Positions 1 to 6,728 of a stretch of DNA of 7,625 nucleotides are shown here, in pieces. Position 1 is the first letter of the stretch. Each line of letters begins with the position of its first letter. Below the pieces are notes generated by a model that was not told where the DNA came from, did not search any database, and saw only the letters and a list, made by a program, of their open reading frames with translations. The DNA is from Akkermansiaceae bacterium. GTDB lineage: Bacteria; Verrucomicrobiota; Verrucomicrobiia; Verrucomicrobiales; Akkermansiaceae. The stretch covers positions 1 to 7,625 of the forward strand of contig JALZVD010000040.1 of NCBI GenBank assembly GCA_023300205.1, in the 5' to 3' direction. The position numbers were made by a program, and so were the translations under genes.

Positions 1-1082
1 ATCTCGTAGTCTTCCATGTTATCCGAGATTTCAACTCCTAGTTCCTGACATTTGGTGCGGTGTTGTTCTTCTGTGAGGTCGAACCAGTCATTACCAGCGA
101 CTTCTTTGATGAGTTCGTGGTATGGTCTGCGCTTCCATGGGCGTTCTAGATTGATAGTGCGGAGGTGGTTGCCTTCTGTGTCCTTGTGCTCGATTTGTAG
201 GCCACCACAGAATTTCTCAGCAAGGTGACAGGTCATTTCTTCAACGAGGTCAGCCATTTGCTCGAAGTCTGAGAATGCCCAGTATGCTTCTAGCATTGTG
301 AATTCAGGATTATGACGGCGTGAGATGCCTTCGTTTCTGAAGTTTCTGTTGAGTTCAAAAATCTTAGTGAATCCACCGCAGAGTAGTCTCTTGAGGTGGA
401 GTTCTGGAGCTACTCTGAGAGTGAGTGGCATGCTGAGTGCATTATGGTGAGTCTCAAATGGCTTAGCTGCAGCGCCGCCAGCGACACTGTGAAGCATTGG
501 TGTTTCTACTTCAAGGAAGTCACGTTGATGAAGGAAGCTACGGATCTCAGCGATCATTTGAGAGCGCTTAATGAATAGGTCTGCGCTTTCTTGATTCGCC
601 ATTAGGTCGAGGTGACGCTTGCGGTATTTTGTCTCGCGGTCAGATACCCCATGCCATTTGTCCGGCATTGGGCGAAGTGCTTTTGAAAGTATGGTGAGTT
701 TTTCTACTTTTACTGATGGTTCACCTTTGCCTGTGGTGAATGTTTCACCTTCGATGCCAACCCAATCACCTAGGTCCATTAGCTTCCAAGCTTTCCACTC
801 TAGTTCGCTAATGCCTTTTTGGTTTAAGTATCCTTGAATACGGCCGTGTACATCACCGATGGTGAAGAATACACTTTTACCCATATCGCGGATTGCAAGT
901 AGACGTCCAGCAATAGTAACAGGTTTGTCATTTTCGAAATTATCTTTGAGCTCTCCGGGGGTGGTGGTGACTGGGAATTTTTGACCATAAGGGTCTATTC
1001 CTAGTTCACGAAGTTGTTTCATCTTGTCAGTACGGACTGCGATGAGTTCTTGCTCAGTTGATTGCGTTTCTTGCTCGCTCAT
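1..1082 (-). CDS. lysS: Lysine--tRNA ligase, class II (3' end cut by window edge)
   Basis: Class II lysyl-tRNA synthetase, a cytoplasmic enzyme that charges tRNA-Lys using ATP. About 360 residues are present. An N-terminal OB-fold anticodon-binding domain spans roughly residues 55-135 (GRLLAIRDMGK, then the FFTIGDVHGRIQGYL strand region). The catalytic core follows, with a motif-1-like segment ending in FLEVETPML (189-197) and class II motif 2 as FRNEGISRRHNPEFTMLE (248-265), which is characteristic of LysRS. Motif 3 lies beyond the left edge. The start is ATG at 1082, read as MSEQETQSTEQE, a typical charged lead-in about 25 residues before the LGIDPYG segment common in bacterial LysRS. No Shine-Dalgarno sequence precedes it. 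It is downstream of sulfatase 1 on the same strand, but a hairpin and its own -10 box in the 217-bp gap argue for separate transcription. Family assignment is very secure. Confidence 0.97.
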   Translation of the reverse strand, partial: MSEQETQSTEQELIAVRTDKMKQLRELGIDPYGQKFPVTTTPGELKDNFENDKPVTIAGRLLAIRDMGKSVFFTIGDVHGRIQGYLNQKGISELEWKAWKLMDLGDWVGIEGETFTTGKGEPSVKVEKLTILSKALRPMPDKWHGVSDRETKYRKRHLDLMANQESADLFIKRSQMIAEIRSFLHQRDFLEVETPMLHSVAGGAAAKPFETHHNALSMPLTLRVAPELHLKRLLCGGFTKIFELNRNFRNEGISRRHNPEFTMLEAYWAFSDFEQMADLVEEMTCHLAEKFCGGLQIEHKDTEGNHLRTINLERPWKRRPYHELIKEVAGNDWFDLTEEQHRTKCQELGVEISDNMEDYE

Positions 1083-1126
1083 AGTGAAGCGGAGACTAGT
1101 GGCGTTCAGCGATTTTGCAATAGCAG

Positions 1127-1132
1127 ATTATA
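1127..1132 (-). promoter_or_regulatory. Candidate -10 box of lysS
   Basis: On the minus strand this reads TATAAT, a perfect sigma-70 -10 hexamer, 44 nt upstream of the lysS ATG. A transcript starting about 7 nt downstream would carry a leader of roughly 38 nt. I see no good TTGACA-like -35 at 16-18 bp spacing, so the call rests on the -10 alone. Confidence 0.45.
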
Positions 1133-1243
1133 GGGAATTGGTAATGCTGCGGTGAAAGCTTACATTCCAACTTGCGGCGTAAAATCTGAGGCTTAGTTGT
1201 TTGGTAACTTAATTTTTTTGTTTTTAATCAAGTTAATGAGTGG

Positions 1244-1269
1244 AGCCTCCTTGTATAGACAAGGGGGCT
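1244..1269 (-). terminator. Terminator-like hairpin between sulfatase 1 and lysS
   Basis: A 10-bp inverted repeat (AGCCTCCTTG / CAAGGGGGCT) with a 6-nt loop lies 31 bp past the sulfatase 1 stop codon. In plus-strand RNA all ten pairs form, one of them a G-U. In minus-strand RNA one internal pair becomes an A-C mismatch. No T-tract follows on the minus strand, and only TTTAT follows on the plus strand. The position suits the end of the sulfatase 1 transcript, but it is not a textbook intrinsic terminator and its working strand is uncertain. Confidence 0.4.
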
Positions 1270-1299
1270 TTATGACTTATGTAGGGAGTGAAAGTTGAC

Positions 1300-2682
1300 T
1301 TATTTAGCTACTTTACGTTCTTTGGAGAATACGTCTCCGGTCGTTTTAGTTGGTAGTTCTTTGAGCCATGTTTTGAGATCTTTAGTTAGCTCTGCTATTA
1401 CCTCAGGATTTTGCTGAGCTAGGTTCTCTTTTTCAGCCACATCAGAATCTATTCTGTAGAGTTCTATGTTGTTTAGCTTTTGACTGATGACAAGTTTCCA
1501 TGGGCCTTTAACTACCGCGTAACGGGTGTGTAGTTTCCAGAATAGAGGTTTGGTTCTAGTGGGCATTTTATCACCTTTGAGGATCTTGGTAATGTTTACG
1601 CCATCTGGCTTGTAGTCAACGGGCATTTCAGCTCCTGCTATGGCGCAGAAGGTTGGAAGCAGATCCACGGCTGAGATGAGTGAGGTGTCATCAATTTTCC
1701 CAGCAGGGATGTGTTTGGGCCAACGGGCTAGAAATGGGACCCCGATTCCTCCTTCGTATAGTGATGCTTTGTGGCCTTTTCTTCCTCCAGTGATACCTTT
1801 TGCTGCATTGACTCCCCAACCTGCCCCAGTGGCAGTATCATACTTTAGAGTGAGCTCCTTACCGGATCTACCGCGAGCGGGACCGTTGTCTGAGCTAAAT
1901 ACGACCAGGGTGTTATCAGCAATGTTGAGCTCATCTAGTGTGTCTAAGAGCTCGCCGATGCGGTCGTCAGCATGAGAAAGGACTGAAGCGTAAACTTGGT
2001 CTGCTGTGTCCTCGAGATGACGGAATCTCCATTCAAACATAGGGACTGTGTGGAATGGAGTGTGGGGCTCATGCATCCAGAGGTTAAGGAAGAACGGTTT
2101 GTTTTCGGCGTGGGTTTTCTTGATGAAATCAATGGACTCTTTTACGTCTTGGTGGACTGGGAGTTGGATTCCTGAGCAGTTGAATGCCCATGCTCTGTCA
2201 TATCCGTAATTTAGAGGTGCTGGAGAGTCAGGGATCATGTTATTGGAGAGGTGCCATTTCCCAAAGTGTGCAGTTCTGTAGCCTGCTTTCTGGAGCATTT
2301 TTGGAAGAGTAGGTGCGTTAAGGTCTAGCCAATCTGGCATGCCTCGTCTGGCATTGCTATCAGGAAATGCAAAGTGGCCATTAATAGCGTAGCGGGCGGG
2401 GAAGTGGCCTGTCATGACGGCTGCGCGGCTAGGTGAGCAGACGCCGCTGGCTACGGTGAAGCGTTGGAAGTCTGTTCCTTCTTTGGCGATTCTATCAATA
2501 TTTGGCGTTTTTATATATGGGTGATCATGGCAACTGAGGTCTCCCCATCCCCAGTCATCAGTGAAGATGAAGAGAATGTTTGGCTTGGATTGTTTTTCTG
2601 GAGGGGGAGTTGCTTCTTGAGCTTGGACTCCTGTGAATGAAAATATGAGAAGGCTGGTATTGATTAGTAATTTTTTTATCAT
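1300..2682 (-). CDS. Secreted S1-family sulfatase (sulfatase 1)
   Basis: Formylglycine-dependent sulfatase of the alkaline-phosphatase superfamily, hydrolysing sulfate esters, probably on sulfated glycans outside the cytoplasm. A signal peptide (about residues 1-21, KK then a hydrophobic run ending GVQA) precedes a proline-rich linker. Active-site residues in family order: metal-binding D42-D43 in FTDDWGWGD; CSPSR at 82-86, with Cys82 the residue converted to formylglycine; K142 and H144 in GKWHL; a His in HEPHTPF (probably H207); D265-N266 in SSDNG; K305 in GHKASLYEGG. A small C-terminal subdomain holds IELYRIDSD and ends in lysine-rich sequence. The 460-aa length is normal. The start at 2682 gives an intact signal peptide; no Shine-Dalgarno is visible. 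It is separated from the other two sulfatases by an opposite-strand gene, so it is probably its own unit. The insertion between DNG and K305 (about 38 residues) marks it as a different subfamily from its neighbours. Exact substrate unknown. Confidence 0.95.
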   Translation of the reverse strand: MIKKLLINTSLLIFSFTGVQAQEATPPPEKQSKPNILFIFTDDWGWGDLSCHDHPYIKTPNIDRIAKEGTDFQRFTVASGVCSPSRAAVMTGHFPARYAINGHFAFPDSNARRGMPDWLDLNAPTLPKMLQKAGYRTAHFGKWHLSNNMIPDSPAPLNYGYDRAWAFNCSGIQLPVHQDVKESIDFIKKTHAENKPFFLNLWMHEPHTPFHTVPMFEWRFRHLEDTADQVYASVLSHADDRIGELLDTLDELNIADNTLVVFSSDNGPARGRSGKELTLKYDTATGAGWGVNAAKGITGGRKGHKASLYEGGIGVPFLARWPKHIPAGKIDDTSLISAVDLLPTFCAIAGAEMPVDYKPDGVNITKILKGDKMPTRTKPLFWKLHTRYAVVKGPWKLVISQKLNNIELYRIDSDVAEKENLAQQNPEVIAELTKDLKTWLKELPTKTTGDVFSKERKVAK

Positions 2683-2756
2683 GAGATGTTTTTGGGTTAG
2701 ATTTCTTTATTTGAGTGGCAGTTATTTCAGAGGTTTGAGTATGGAGAAGCGAGAGA

Positions 2757-2774
2757 AAAATGATGGATCATTTT
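2757..2774. promoter_or_regulatory. 18-bp palindrome, possible operator between divergent genes
   Basis: AAAATGAT-GG-ATCATTTT: perfect 8-bp inverted arms around a 2-bp centre. It lies 75 bp before the sulfatase 1 start and 82 bp before the ATG of the divergent small gene at 2856, where a dimeric regulator could control both. The palindrome is seen directly; the operator role is inference. AT-rich arms make a chance origin possible. Confidence 0.35.
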
Positions 2775-2842
2775 AAAGGTTATTTTTTAGGTGCTCTATG
2801 TGTCTTTAAGAGTGGGGAATAAAGTGAGTGGTTTAGTGCTCA

Positions 2843-2848
2843 TATAGA
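2843..2848 (+). promoter_or_regulatory. Possible -10 box of the small selenoprotein candidate
   Basis: TATAGA lies 7 nt before the ATG at 2856. Transcription from it would start at about the A of the ATG, giving a leaderless mRNA, like the arrangement upstream of the lipoprotein and sulfatase 3 genes. No clear -35 is seen, so this is weak on its own. Confidence 0.3.
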
Positions 2849-2855
2849 TAAGAAT

Positions 2856-3065
2856 ATGAGAGATATAATGATAATAATGGGTATGCTGATACTGTATTTT
2901 GCGATGCAGATGTGGATATTGCCTGCGCTAGGAGTGCCTACCTGAATGAAGCCTAAAGAATCCTCAGGTGGGGGATGAGGGGTTCCAAATGATACATTAC
3001 CGGTCGGTGATGAATGTGATAAAGTAAAGAAGCATGCTGATACGTCTGAGGGAGATTCTTATTAA
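2856..3065 (+). CDS. Candidate small membrane selenoprotein with two in-frame UGA codons
   Basis: Proposed 69-aa protein, read through TGA at 2943 (residue 30) and 2976 (residue 41) to TAA at 3063. Residues 4-22 form one methionine-rich transmembrane helix (IMIIMGMLILYFAMQMWIL; Met also at 1). Then come PALGVPT, Sec30, MKPKESSGGG, Sec41, and a hydrophilic acidic tail with Cys54 (GDECDKVKK). Each TGA is followed by a hairpin with a GGU-type apical loop at bSECIS spacing. The sequence after the first TGA has protein-like composition and stays open for 39 further codons apart from the second TGA. It is convergent with sulfatase 2 (24-bp gap) and divergent from sulfatase 1. No Shine-Dalgarno, as for its neighbours. 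The placement of selenols just outside a membrane helix suggests thiol redox chemistry at the membrane surface; that is inference. Alternatives: a 29-aa peptide ending at 2945, or a chance frame. I cannot name a family with certainty. Confidence 0.6.
2959..2984 (+). promoter_or_regulatory. bSECIS-like hairpin for UGA-1
   Basis: In RNA, UCCUCA (2961-2966) pairs with UGAGGG (2976-2981), with one terminal U-G pair and possible A-U extensions at 2959-2960 / 2983-2984 across a bulged G. The 9-nt loop begins GGU at 2967, 21 nt after the UGA at 2943-2945. Bacterial SECIS elements bound by SelB sit just downstream of the UGA with a conserved G at the start of the apical loop. The second UGA lies in the 3' arm of this hairpin. 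It is weaker than the next hairpin. Confidence 0.45.
2995..3012 (+). promoter_or_regulatory. bSECIS-like hairpin for UGA-2
   Basis: A contiguous 7-bp stem, CAUUACC (2995-3001) with GGUGAUG (3006-3012), including one U-G pair, is closed by the tetraloop GGUC (3002-3005). Two more A-U pairs can form below an A-A mismatch. The loop begins 23 nt after the UGA at 2976-2978. The GGUC apex resembles the GGUCU loop of the E. coli fdhF SECIS. It is too far (56 nt) from the first UGA to serve it. Confidence 0.55.
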
Positions 3066-3089
3066 GGGCAGTTAGGATTGGAGATTTTA

Positions 3090-4565
3090 TTACTTCATCA
3101 TGTAGGATGGCTTCCATGGAGTTTTTCCATTTTTTTTAGGTTGAAGGAACTTGGCATCTTTTGCTTGATACCATGCGTGGAGTTTTGCTCTCATAGCGGC
3201 GGCTTTTTCAGGTGTTTGCTTTGAGAGGTCATTTAGTTCTCCGATGTCTTTTTTGAGGTTGAAGAGTTTGAAGGTTCCGTCTTCGTAGTTTTCTAGGAGT
3301 TTGTAGTCGCCTTCTCTGATGGCTCCTCCGGGGATTCCACCTTGGTTACTGTAGTGAGGGTAGTGCCAATAGATGGCGTCTCGGTCGAGTTCACCGCCTT
3401 CGAGTAGGGGGCGGAGATTTACGCCGTCTATTTCTGGTTCTATGGTGTAGCCTGCTGCGGTTGCGATGGTTGGGTAGAGGTCAATTCCTGAGATGGGTGT
3501 GGCGGTGACGGATCCTGGTTTTGTTACGTTAGGGTAGCGGATGATCCATGGTTCTCTGATTCCACCTTCATACATCCAGCCTTTTCCGCCGTTGAGTGGT
3601 TTGTTGCTGGTGGGTGAGCCCTCGGAAGTGGAGAGTCCGCCGTTGTCTGAGGTGAAGACGATGATGGTGTTGTCCCATTTTTCTTCAGCTTTTAGTGTGT
3701 CGATTACTGAGCCAATTGCGATGTCCATGGCTTCTACCATTGCGGCGTAGGTTGTGTGGGTTTGTTTGACTCTAATTTTATTTGTTTTACCACTTGCTGA
3801 ATCGATAGTTTCAAAGTCTTCTTTTGCTTTTTCATGGCCTATTTTTTTTGCTTTTTCTTTATACTTTTGAATGAGGTCTTTGCGCCCCATGAGAGGGGTG
3901 TGGACTGAGTAGAATGAGAGGTAAGCGAAGAAGGGTTGGTCTTTGCTTTCTTTAATGAATTTAGAAGTTTCTCTGGCTAATCTGGCGGGTAAGTGTTCAC
4001 CGTCAGGGCTTTCTTCTTTCATTTCTGGGTTATTGAACGGGGCGAAGTATTTTTTTCCTGTGTATGGGCCACCTCTGTCGTGGCCGCCGATGTTGATGTC
4101 GAAACCTTGATTTTGTGGGCGGAAGTTTTCACCGTAACCTAGGTGCCATTTTCCTGCGAAGAATGTTCTGTAGCCTTGATGTTTTAAGGCTTCAGCGAGT
4201 GTGGTTTCTTCTAGTGGGAGTTCGGATACGAATGGAGCAGGTGCAAATTTTCCGCTTCGTCCAGGGCTGCCTTTTCTAACTGGAAAGAAGTGAGTGGTGC
4301 CGATGGTGGTAGGGTATTTACCAGTGAGCATGCTTACGCGTGATGGTGAGCAAACTGGGCAAGTAGCGTATCCTTCTGTGAATAGCATACTTTCTTTTGC
4401 AAGGGTATCGATGTTTGGTGTTTCGTAGAAGCAGTTTGGATTATTTATTCCGATGTCCATGTATCCGAGATCATCTACTAGGAAGACTAGGACGTTAGGT
4501 TTCTCGGCGGCAGTTAGAGATAGGGCGGCTCCGAATGAGAGTAGTATTGAGGTTAATACCTTCAT
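3090..4565 (-). CDS. Secreted S1-family sulfatase, arylsulfatase A-like (sulfatase 2)
   Basis: Formylglycine sulfatase, 491 aa, exported by a signal peptide (residues 1-20, ending SLTAA). Conserved positions: D31-D32 in VDDLGYMD; CSPSR at 72-76 with Cys72 as formylglycine precursor; K139 and H141 in GKWHL; GFDINIGGHDRGGP (154-167), a segment I associate with arylsulfatase A-like enzymes common in Planctomycetota, Verrucomicrobiota and Bacteroidota; H222 in VHTP; D307-N308 in TSDNGGLSTSEGSPTS; K328 in GGKGWMYEGGIREPW. The C-terminal subdomain (about 400-491) carries the FKLFNLKKDIGELNDL segment and ends in a basic, aromatic tail. Only 8 bp separate it from the sulfatase 3 stop, so the two are almost certainly co-transcribed, sulfatase 3 first. 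No Shine-Dalgarno is visible in the A-rich junction. Likely removes sulfate from an algal or animal glycan; the sugar and position cannot be read here. Confidence 0.95.
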   Translation of the reverse strand: MKVLTSILLSFGAALSLTAAEKPNVLVFLVDDLGYMDIGINNPNCFYETPNIDTLAKESMLFTEGYATCPVCSPSRVSMLTGKYPTTIGTTHFFPVRKGSPGRSGKFAPAPFVSELPLEETTLAEALKHQGYRTFFAGKWHLGYGENFRPQNQGFDINIGGHDRGGPYTGKKYFAPFNNPEMKEESPDGEHLPARLARETSKFIKESKDQPFFAYLSFYSVHTPLMGRKDLIQKYKEKAKKIGHEKAKEDFETIDSASGKTNKIRVKQTHTTYAAMVEAMDIAIGSVIDTLKAEEKWDNTIIVFTSDNGGLSTSEGSPTSNKPLNGGKGWMYEGGIREPWIIRYPNVTKPGSVTATPISGIDLYPTIATAAGYTIEPEIDGVNLRPLLEGGELDRDAIYWHYPHYSNQGGIPGGAIREGDYKLLENYEDGTFKLFNLKKDIGELNDLSKQTPEKAAAMRAKLHAWYQAKDAKFLQPKKNGKTPWKPSYMMK

Positions 4566-4573
4566 GTTAGGAA

Positions 4574-6115
4574 TTATTTTTTCTTTTTATAAGTGTTGAG
4601 TAACTGGCGCATTTCTTTGACGATTTCTGGGTTTTCATTGTAGATATTTTGCTTTTGAGTCACGTCGGCTTCTAGGTTATAGAGTTGGGCAGGGGGGGTG
4701 TTTTTTATGATTTTGCCATTCTTTAGGTCGCTGTTTTCACGACCGATGTGAGCGATGGCTGGTGGGCCTGAGAAGGTGTGTCCACGGGGTCTATTCCAGC
4801 CTCCTCCGCCTTTGGCGTCGATGAACATCCATTTGCCCTTACGGATGGCAAGGTTTTGCTTTTTGTTAGGAGCGATGAGTAGGTGGTCACGGATTTGTTT
4901 CTCAGGAGAGCCTAGGAGAGCTGGCAGGATGTTGATGCTGTCTTTTTGTTGCTCTGGTGAGAGTTTTTCTCCAATGACGGCTGCGAATGTAGCAAGAAAA
5001 TCAATGTTAGAGACGAGTTGGTGAGATGTGGTATTTGGTGGTATTTTGCCTGGCCACTTTGCGATGAATGGGACGCGGTGGCCTCCTTCCCAGACGCCGA
5101 ATTTGAATCCGAGGAGGTTACCGTTTTGGAAGTGTCCTTTGTCGAATGCTATTTGTCCGCCTGCGTTAAACATACCACCGTTATCGCTAGTGAAGATGAT
5201 GAGGGTGTTGTCGCTGAGGCCTTTCTCTTCGAGGGCGGTTACGATTTCTCCTACCATCCAGTCTAGTTCTTGAATGAAGTCTCCGTAGAGTCCGATTTCG
5301 CTCGATCCTTTGAATTTAGGAGCAGGAGTGAAGGGGTGGTGAATGTGTGTGGTGGCGAGGTAGAGGAAGAATGGATTTTCTTTGTTGTCCTCGATCCAGC
5401 TGATTGCTTTCTCTGTGAAGGTGGGTGCTATTTCTTCTTCGATGAAGAGTTGGTGAGCTTTATCTGCTCCGTTGAATGCGTTGTTGCTGCGCTGGCCAGC
5501 TTCATGAGGGAGCTTAGGCATGGGAGTACTGTCTACGGCGTTTCTGCCAAGATAATTGAGAGGGTCACTTGCTACTGAGCCGATAAGTTTATCATTTTCG
5601 ACATAGACGTATGGTGGTGCACTGTTGACTACAGGCATTCCGAAGTAGTAGTCGAACCCTAGGTCATTGGGGCCCGGGCTGAGTGGTTCTAGCCAGTCAT
5701 TTGTGCCATTTTTAAATCCGAGATGCCATTTACCTATGCAGGCAGTTTTGTAGTTTTTCAGTTTAAAGGCATCTGCAACGGTGAAGGTGTCTTGAGGGAT
5801 TAGGAGGTGAGAGGTGATAGCGCTGGGACCCCAAATGCCTTTGCCACCTTGTGCTTTTGAGGGGTATTGACCTGTGATGAGGGCATAGCGAGATGGGGTG
5901 CAGACTGCAGATGCGGAGTGTGCGTCTATGAAGCGTTTTCCGTTAGTGGCGAGTTCATCGATGTTTGGAGTTTTGACCTTAGTAGCGCCATAGCAACCGA
6001 GGTCACCGTAGCCGAGGTCATCGGCAAAGATGACGATTACATTTGGCTGTTTGTCAGCGAATGCTGTTAAAGAGCTTAGTCCGCATAATAGAGAGGCTAG
6101 ATAGTATTGTTTCAT
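4574..6115 (-). CDS. Secreted S1-family sulfatase (sulfatase 3)
   Basis: Formylglycine sulfatase, 513 aa, first gene of the sulfatase 3-sulfatase 2 pair. Signal peptide residues 1-20, ending LTAFA before DKQPNVIVIF. Active-site set: D32-D33 in ADDLGYGDLGCYG; CTPSR at 72-76 with Cys72 as formylglycine precursor; K129 and H131 in GKWHL; the THIHHPF cluster (256-262) supplying the substrate-binding His; D311-N312 in TSDNGG; K338 in GFKFGVWEGGHRVPF. The C-terminal subdomain carries QLYNLEADVTQKQN and ends in a lysine-rich helix. The region at about 430-475 is glycine-rich (DAKGGGGWNRPRG), probably a surface loop. The sequence around the active site differs clearly from sulfatases 1 and 2, so it is not a recent duplicate. 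A TATAAC hexamer 6 nt before the ATG may give a leaderless transcript. Substrate not assignable. Confidence 0.95.
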   Translation of the reverse strand: MKQYYLASLLCGLSSLTAFADKQPNVIVIFADDLGYGDLGCYGATKVKTPNIDELATNGKRFIDAHSASAVCTPSRYALITGQYPSKAQGGKGIWGPSAITSHLLIPQDTFTVADAFKLKNYKTACIGKWHLGFKNGTNDWLEPLSPGPNDLGFDYYFGMPVVNSAPPYVYVENDKLIGSVASDPLNYLGRNAVDSTPMPKLPHEAGQRSNNAFNGADKAHQLFIEEEIAPTFTEKAISWIEDNKENPFFLYLATTHIHHPFTPAPKFKGSSEIGLYGDFIQELDWMVGEIVTALEEKGLSDNTLIIFTSDNGGMFNAGGQIAFDKGHFQNGNLLGFKFGVWEGGHRVPFIAKWPGKIPPNTTSHQLVSNIDFLATFAAVIGEKLSPEQQKDSINILPALLGSPEKQIRDHLLIAPNKKQNLAIRKGKWMFIDAKGGGGWNRPRGHTFSGPPAIAHIGRENSDLKNGKIIKNTPPAQLYNLEADVTQKQNIYNENPEIVKEMRQLLNTYKKKK

Positions 6116-6121
6116 ACTTAT

Positions 6122-6127
6122 GTTATA
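6122..6127 (-). promoter_or_regulatory. Possible leaderless -10 box of the sulfatase 3-2 operon
   Basis: Minus-strand TATAAC, five of six consensus bases, ends 6 nt before the sulfatase 3 ATG at 6115, the same spacing as the TATAAT before the lipoprotein gene. No convincing -35. The rest of the 91-bp gap to the YbjN-like gene is AT-rich, and no terminator is evident there. Confidence 0.35.
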
Positions 6128-6206
6128 CCTATGTGAATGATGAAATCCTACATAAAATAATTAATTAAATGAATATGAAGAGGTGGATTACTGATATGTT
6201 AAGCAG

Positions 6207-6719
6207 TTAGATGAGGTCTTCATCCCCTGGGACGGGGGGGATGAGGTCTTCTCTTAAGAGGAGGCGTTCGATGTTAAGATCATCGATGAGGTCATGTGCT
6301 GTTTGCTGGATGATAGAGCAGTAGGGAGTGATTCTGTCTACTTCAGCAATGGTGCAGTGTGCCATGGTGGATATGATGTCTGCGTCAAATTTTTCTTTTT
6401 CGAAAATATTGGTGATACGGAAGATGACGCGTTGTCTGTCTAGGTCGTATTCTAAGCCACCGAGGTTCATTTGTTTGTTAGCCCTGTGGAGTAGTTCTAG
6501 GAGGTAGGGTATTTTTATTTCATCCATGGGCATGGCTGTTTCACCGACGATGCTGAGCGCATTGAGCTGGGTGAAGGCTTGGGCGAATACTTGGACGCGG
6601 GTGTGGTGAGCGTCAAAGGCTGTAGAGATGACTTCGCGGCCTTCGATGATTTCGTGTTGCCAGCCTTGCTGGTTAAAGGCGTCTGAGACTGATTGAGTCT
6701 GGAGTGATGGTGGTCGCAT
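6207..6719 (-). CDS. YbjN-like domain protein
   Basis: A 170-aa cytoplasmic protein with no signal peptide or membrane helix. Residues about 10-140 read like a YbjN domain, the fold related to type III secretion chaperones: an N-terminal helix (VSDAFNQQGW), a beta-hairpin (HEIIEGREVISTAFDAHHTRVQVFAQA), then IKIPYLLELLHRANKQMNLGGLEYDLDRQRVIFRI, with the alternating helix and strand layout of that family. The C-terminus is acidic and proline-containing (PPVPGDEDLI). Molecular function is poorly defined in the family; adaptor or chaperone-like roles are suggested. It starts 9 bp after the lipoprotein stop, so the two probably form an operon. A GATAAT hexamer overlapping that stop, 8 nt before the ATG, could be an internal promoter. 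The domain assignment comes from pattern recognition only. Confidence 0.7.
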   Translation of the reverse strand: MRPPSLQTQSVSDAFNQQGWQHEIIEGREVISTAFDAHHTRVQVFAQAFTQLNALSIVGETAMPMDEIKIPYLLELLHRANKQMNLGGLEYDLDRQRVIFRITNIFEKEKFDADIISTMAHCTIAEVDRITPYCSIIQQTAHDLIDDLNIERLLLREDLIPPVPGDEDLI

Positions 6720-6728
6720 AAGAGTGAA

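Noticed and set aside
1206..1235. Inverted repeat TAACTT ... AAGTTA around a T-rich stretch in the lysS-sulfatase 1 gap
   Set aside because: Only 6-bp AT-rich arms with an 18-nt loop; unlikely to form a stable structure.
1232..1299. Possible short plus-strand ORF around the terminator-like hairpin
   Set aside because: About 20 codons, no ribosome-binding site, no recognisable composition, and it runs through the hairpin.
2856..2945. A plain 29-aa small membrane protein ending at the first TGA
   Set aside because: Kept only as the main alternative: the open, protein-like downstream frame, paired hairpins and TAA-only stops elsewhere favour read-through, though this is not proven.
2840..3058. 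Minus-strand open frame of about 70 codons across the same interval, ending in an Ile-rich stretch
   Set aside because: It has no ATG, GTG or TTG start after the preceding stop, and its openness is explained by the biased codons of the plus-strand frame it mirrors.
6053..6115. Sulfatase 3 as a lipoprotein because of a cysteine at residue 11
   Set aside because: SLLCG lacks a good lipobox and the Cys is inside the hydrophobic core; a cleavage site at AFA-D (residue 20) is more convincing.
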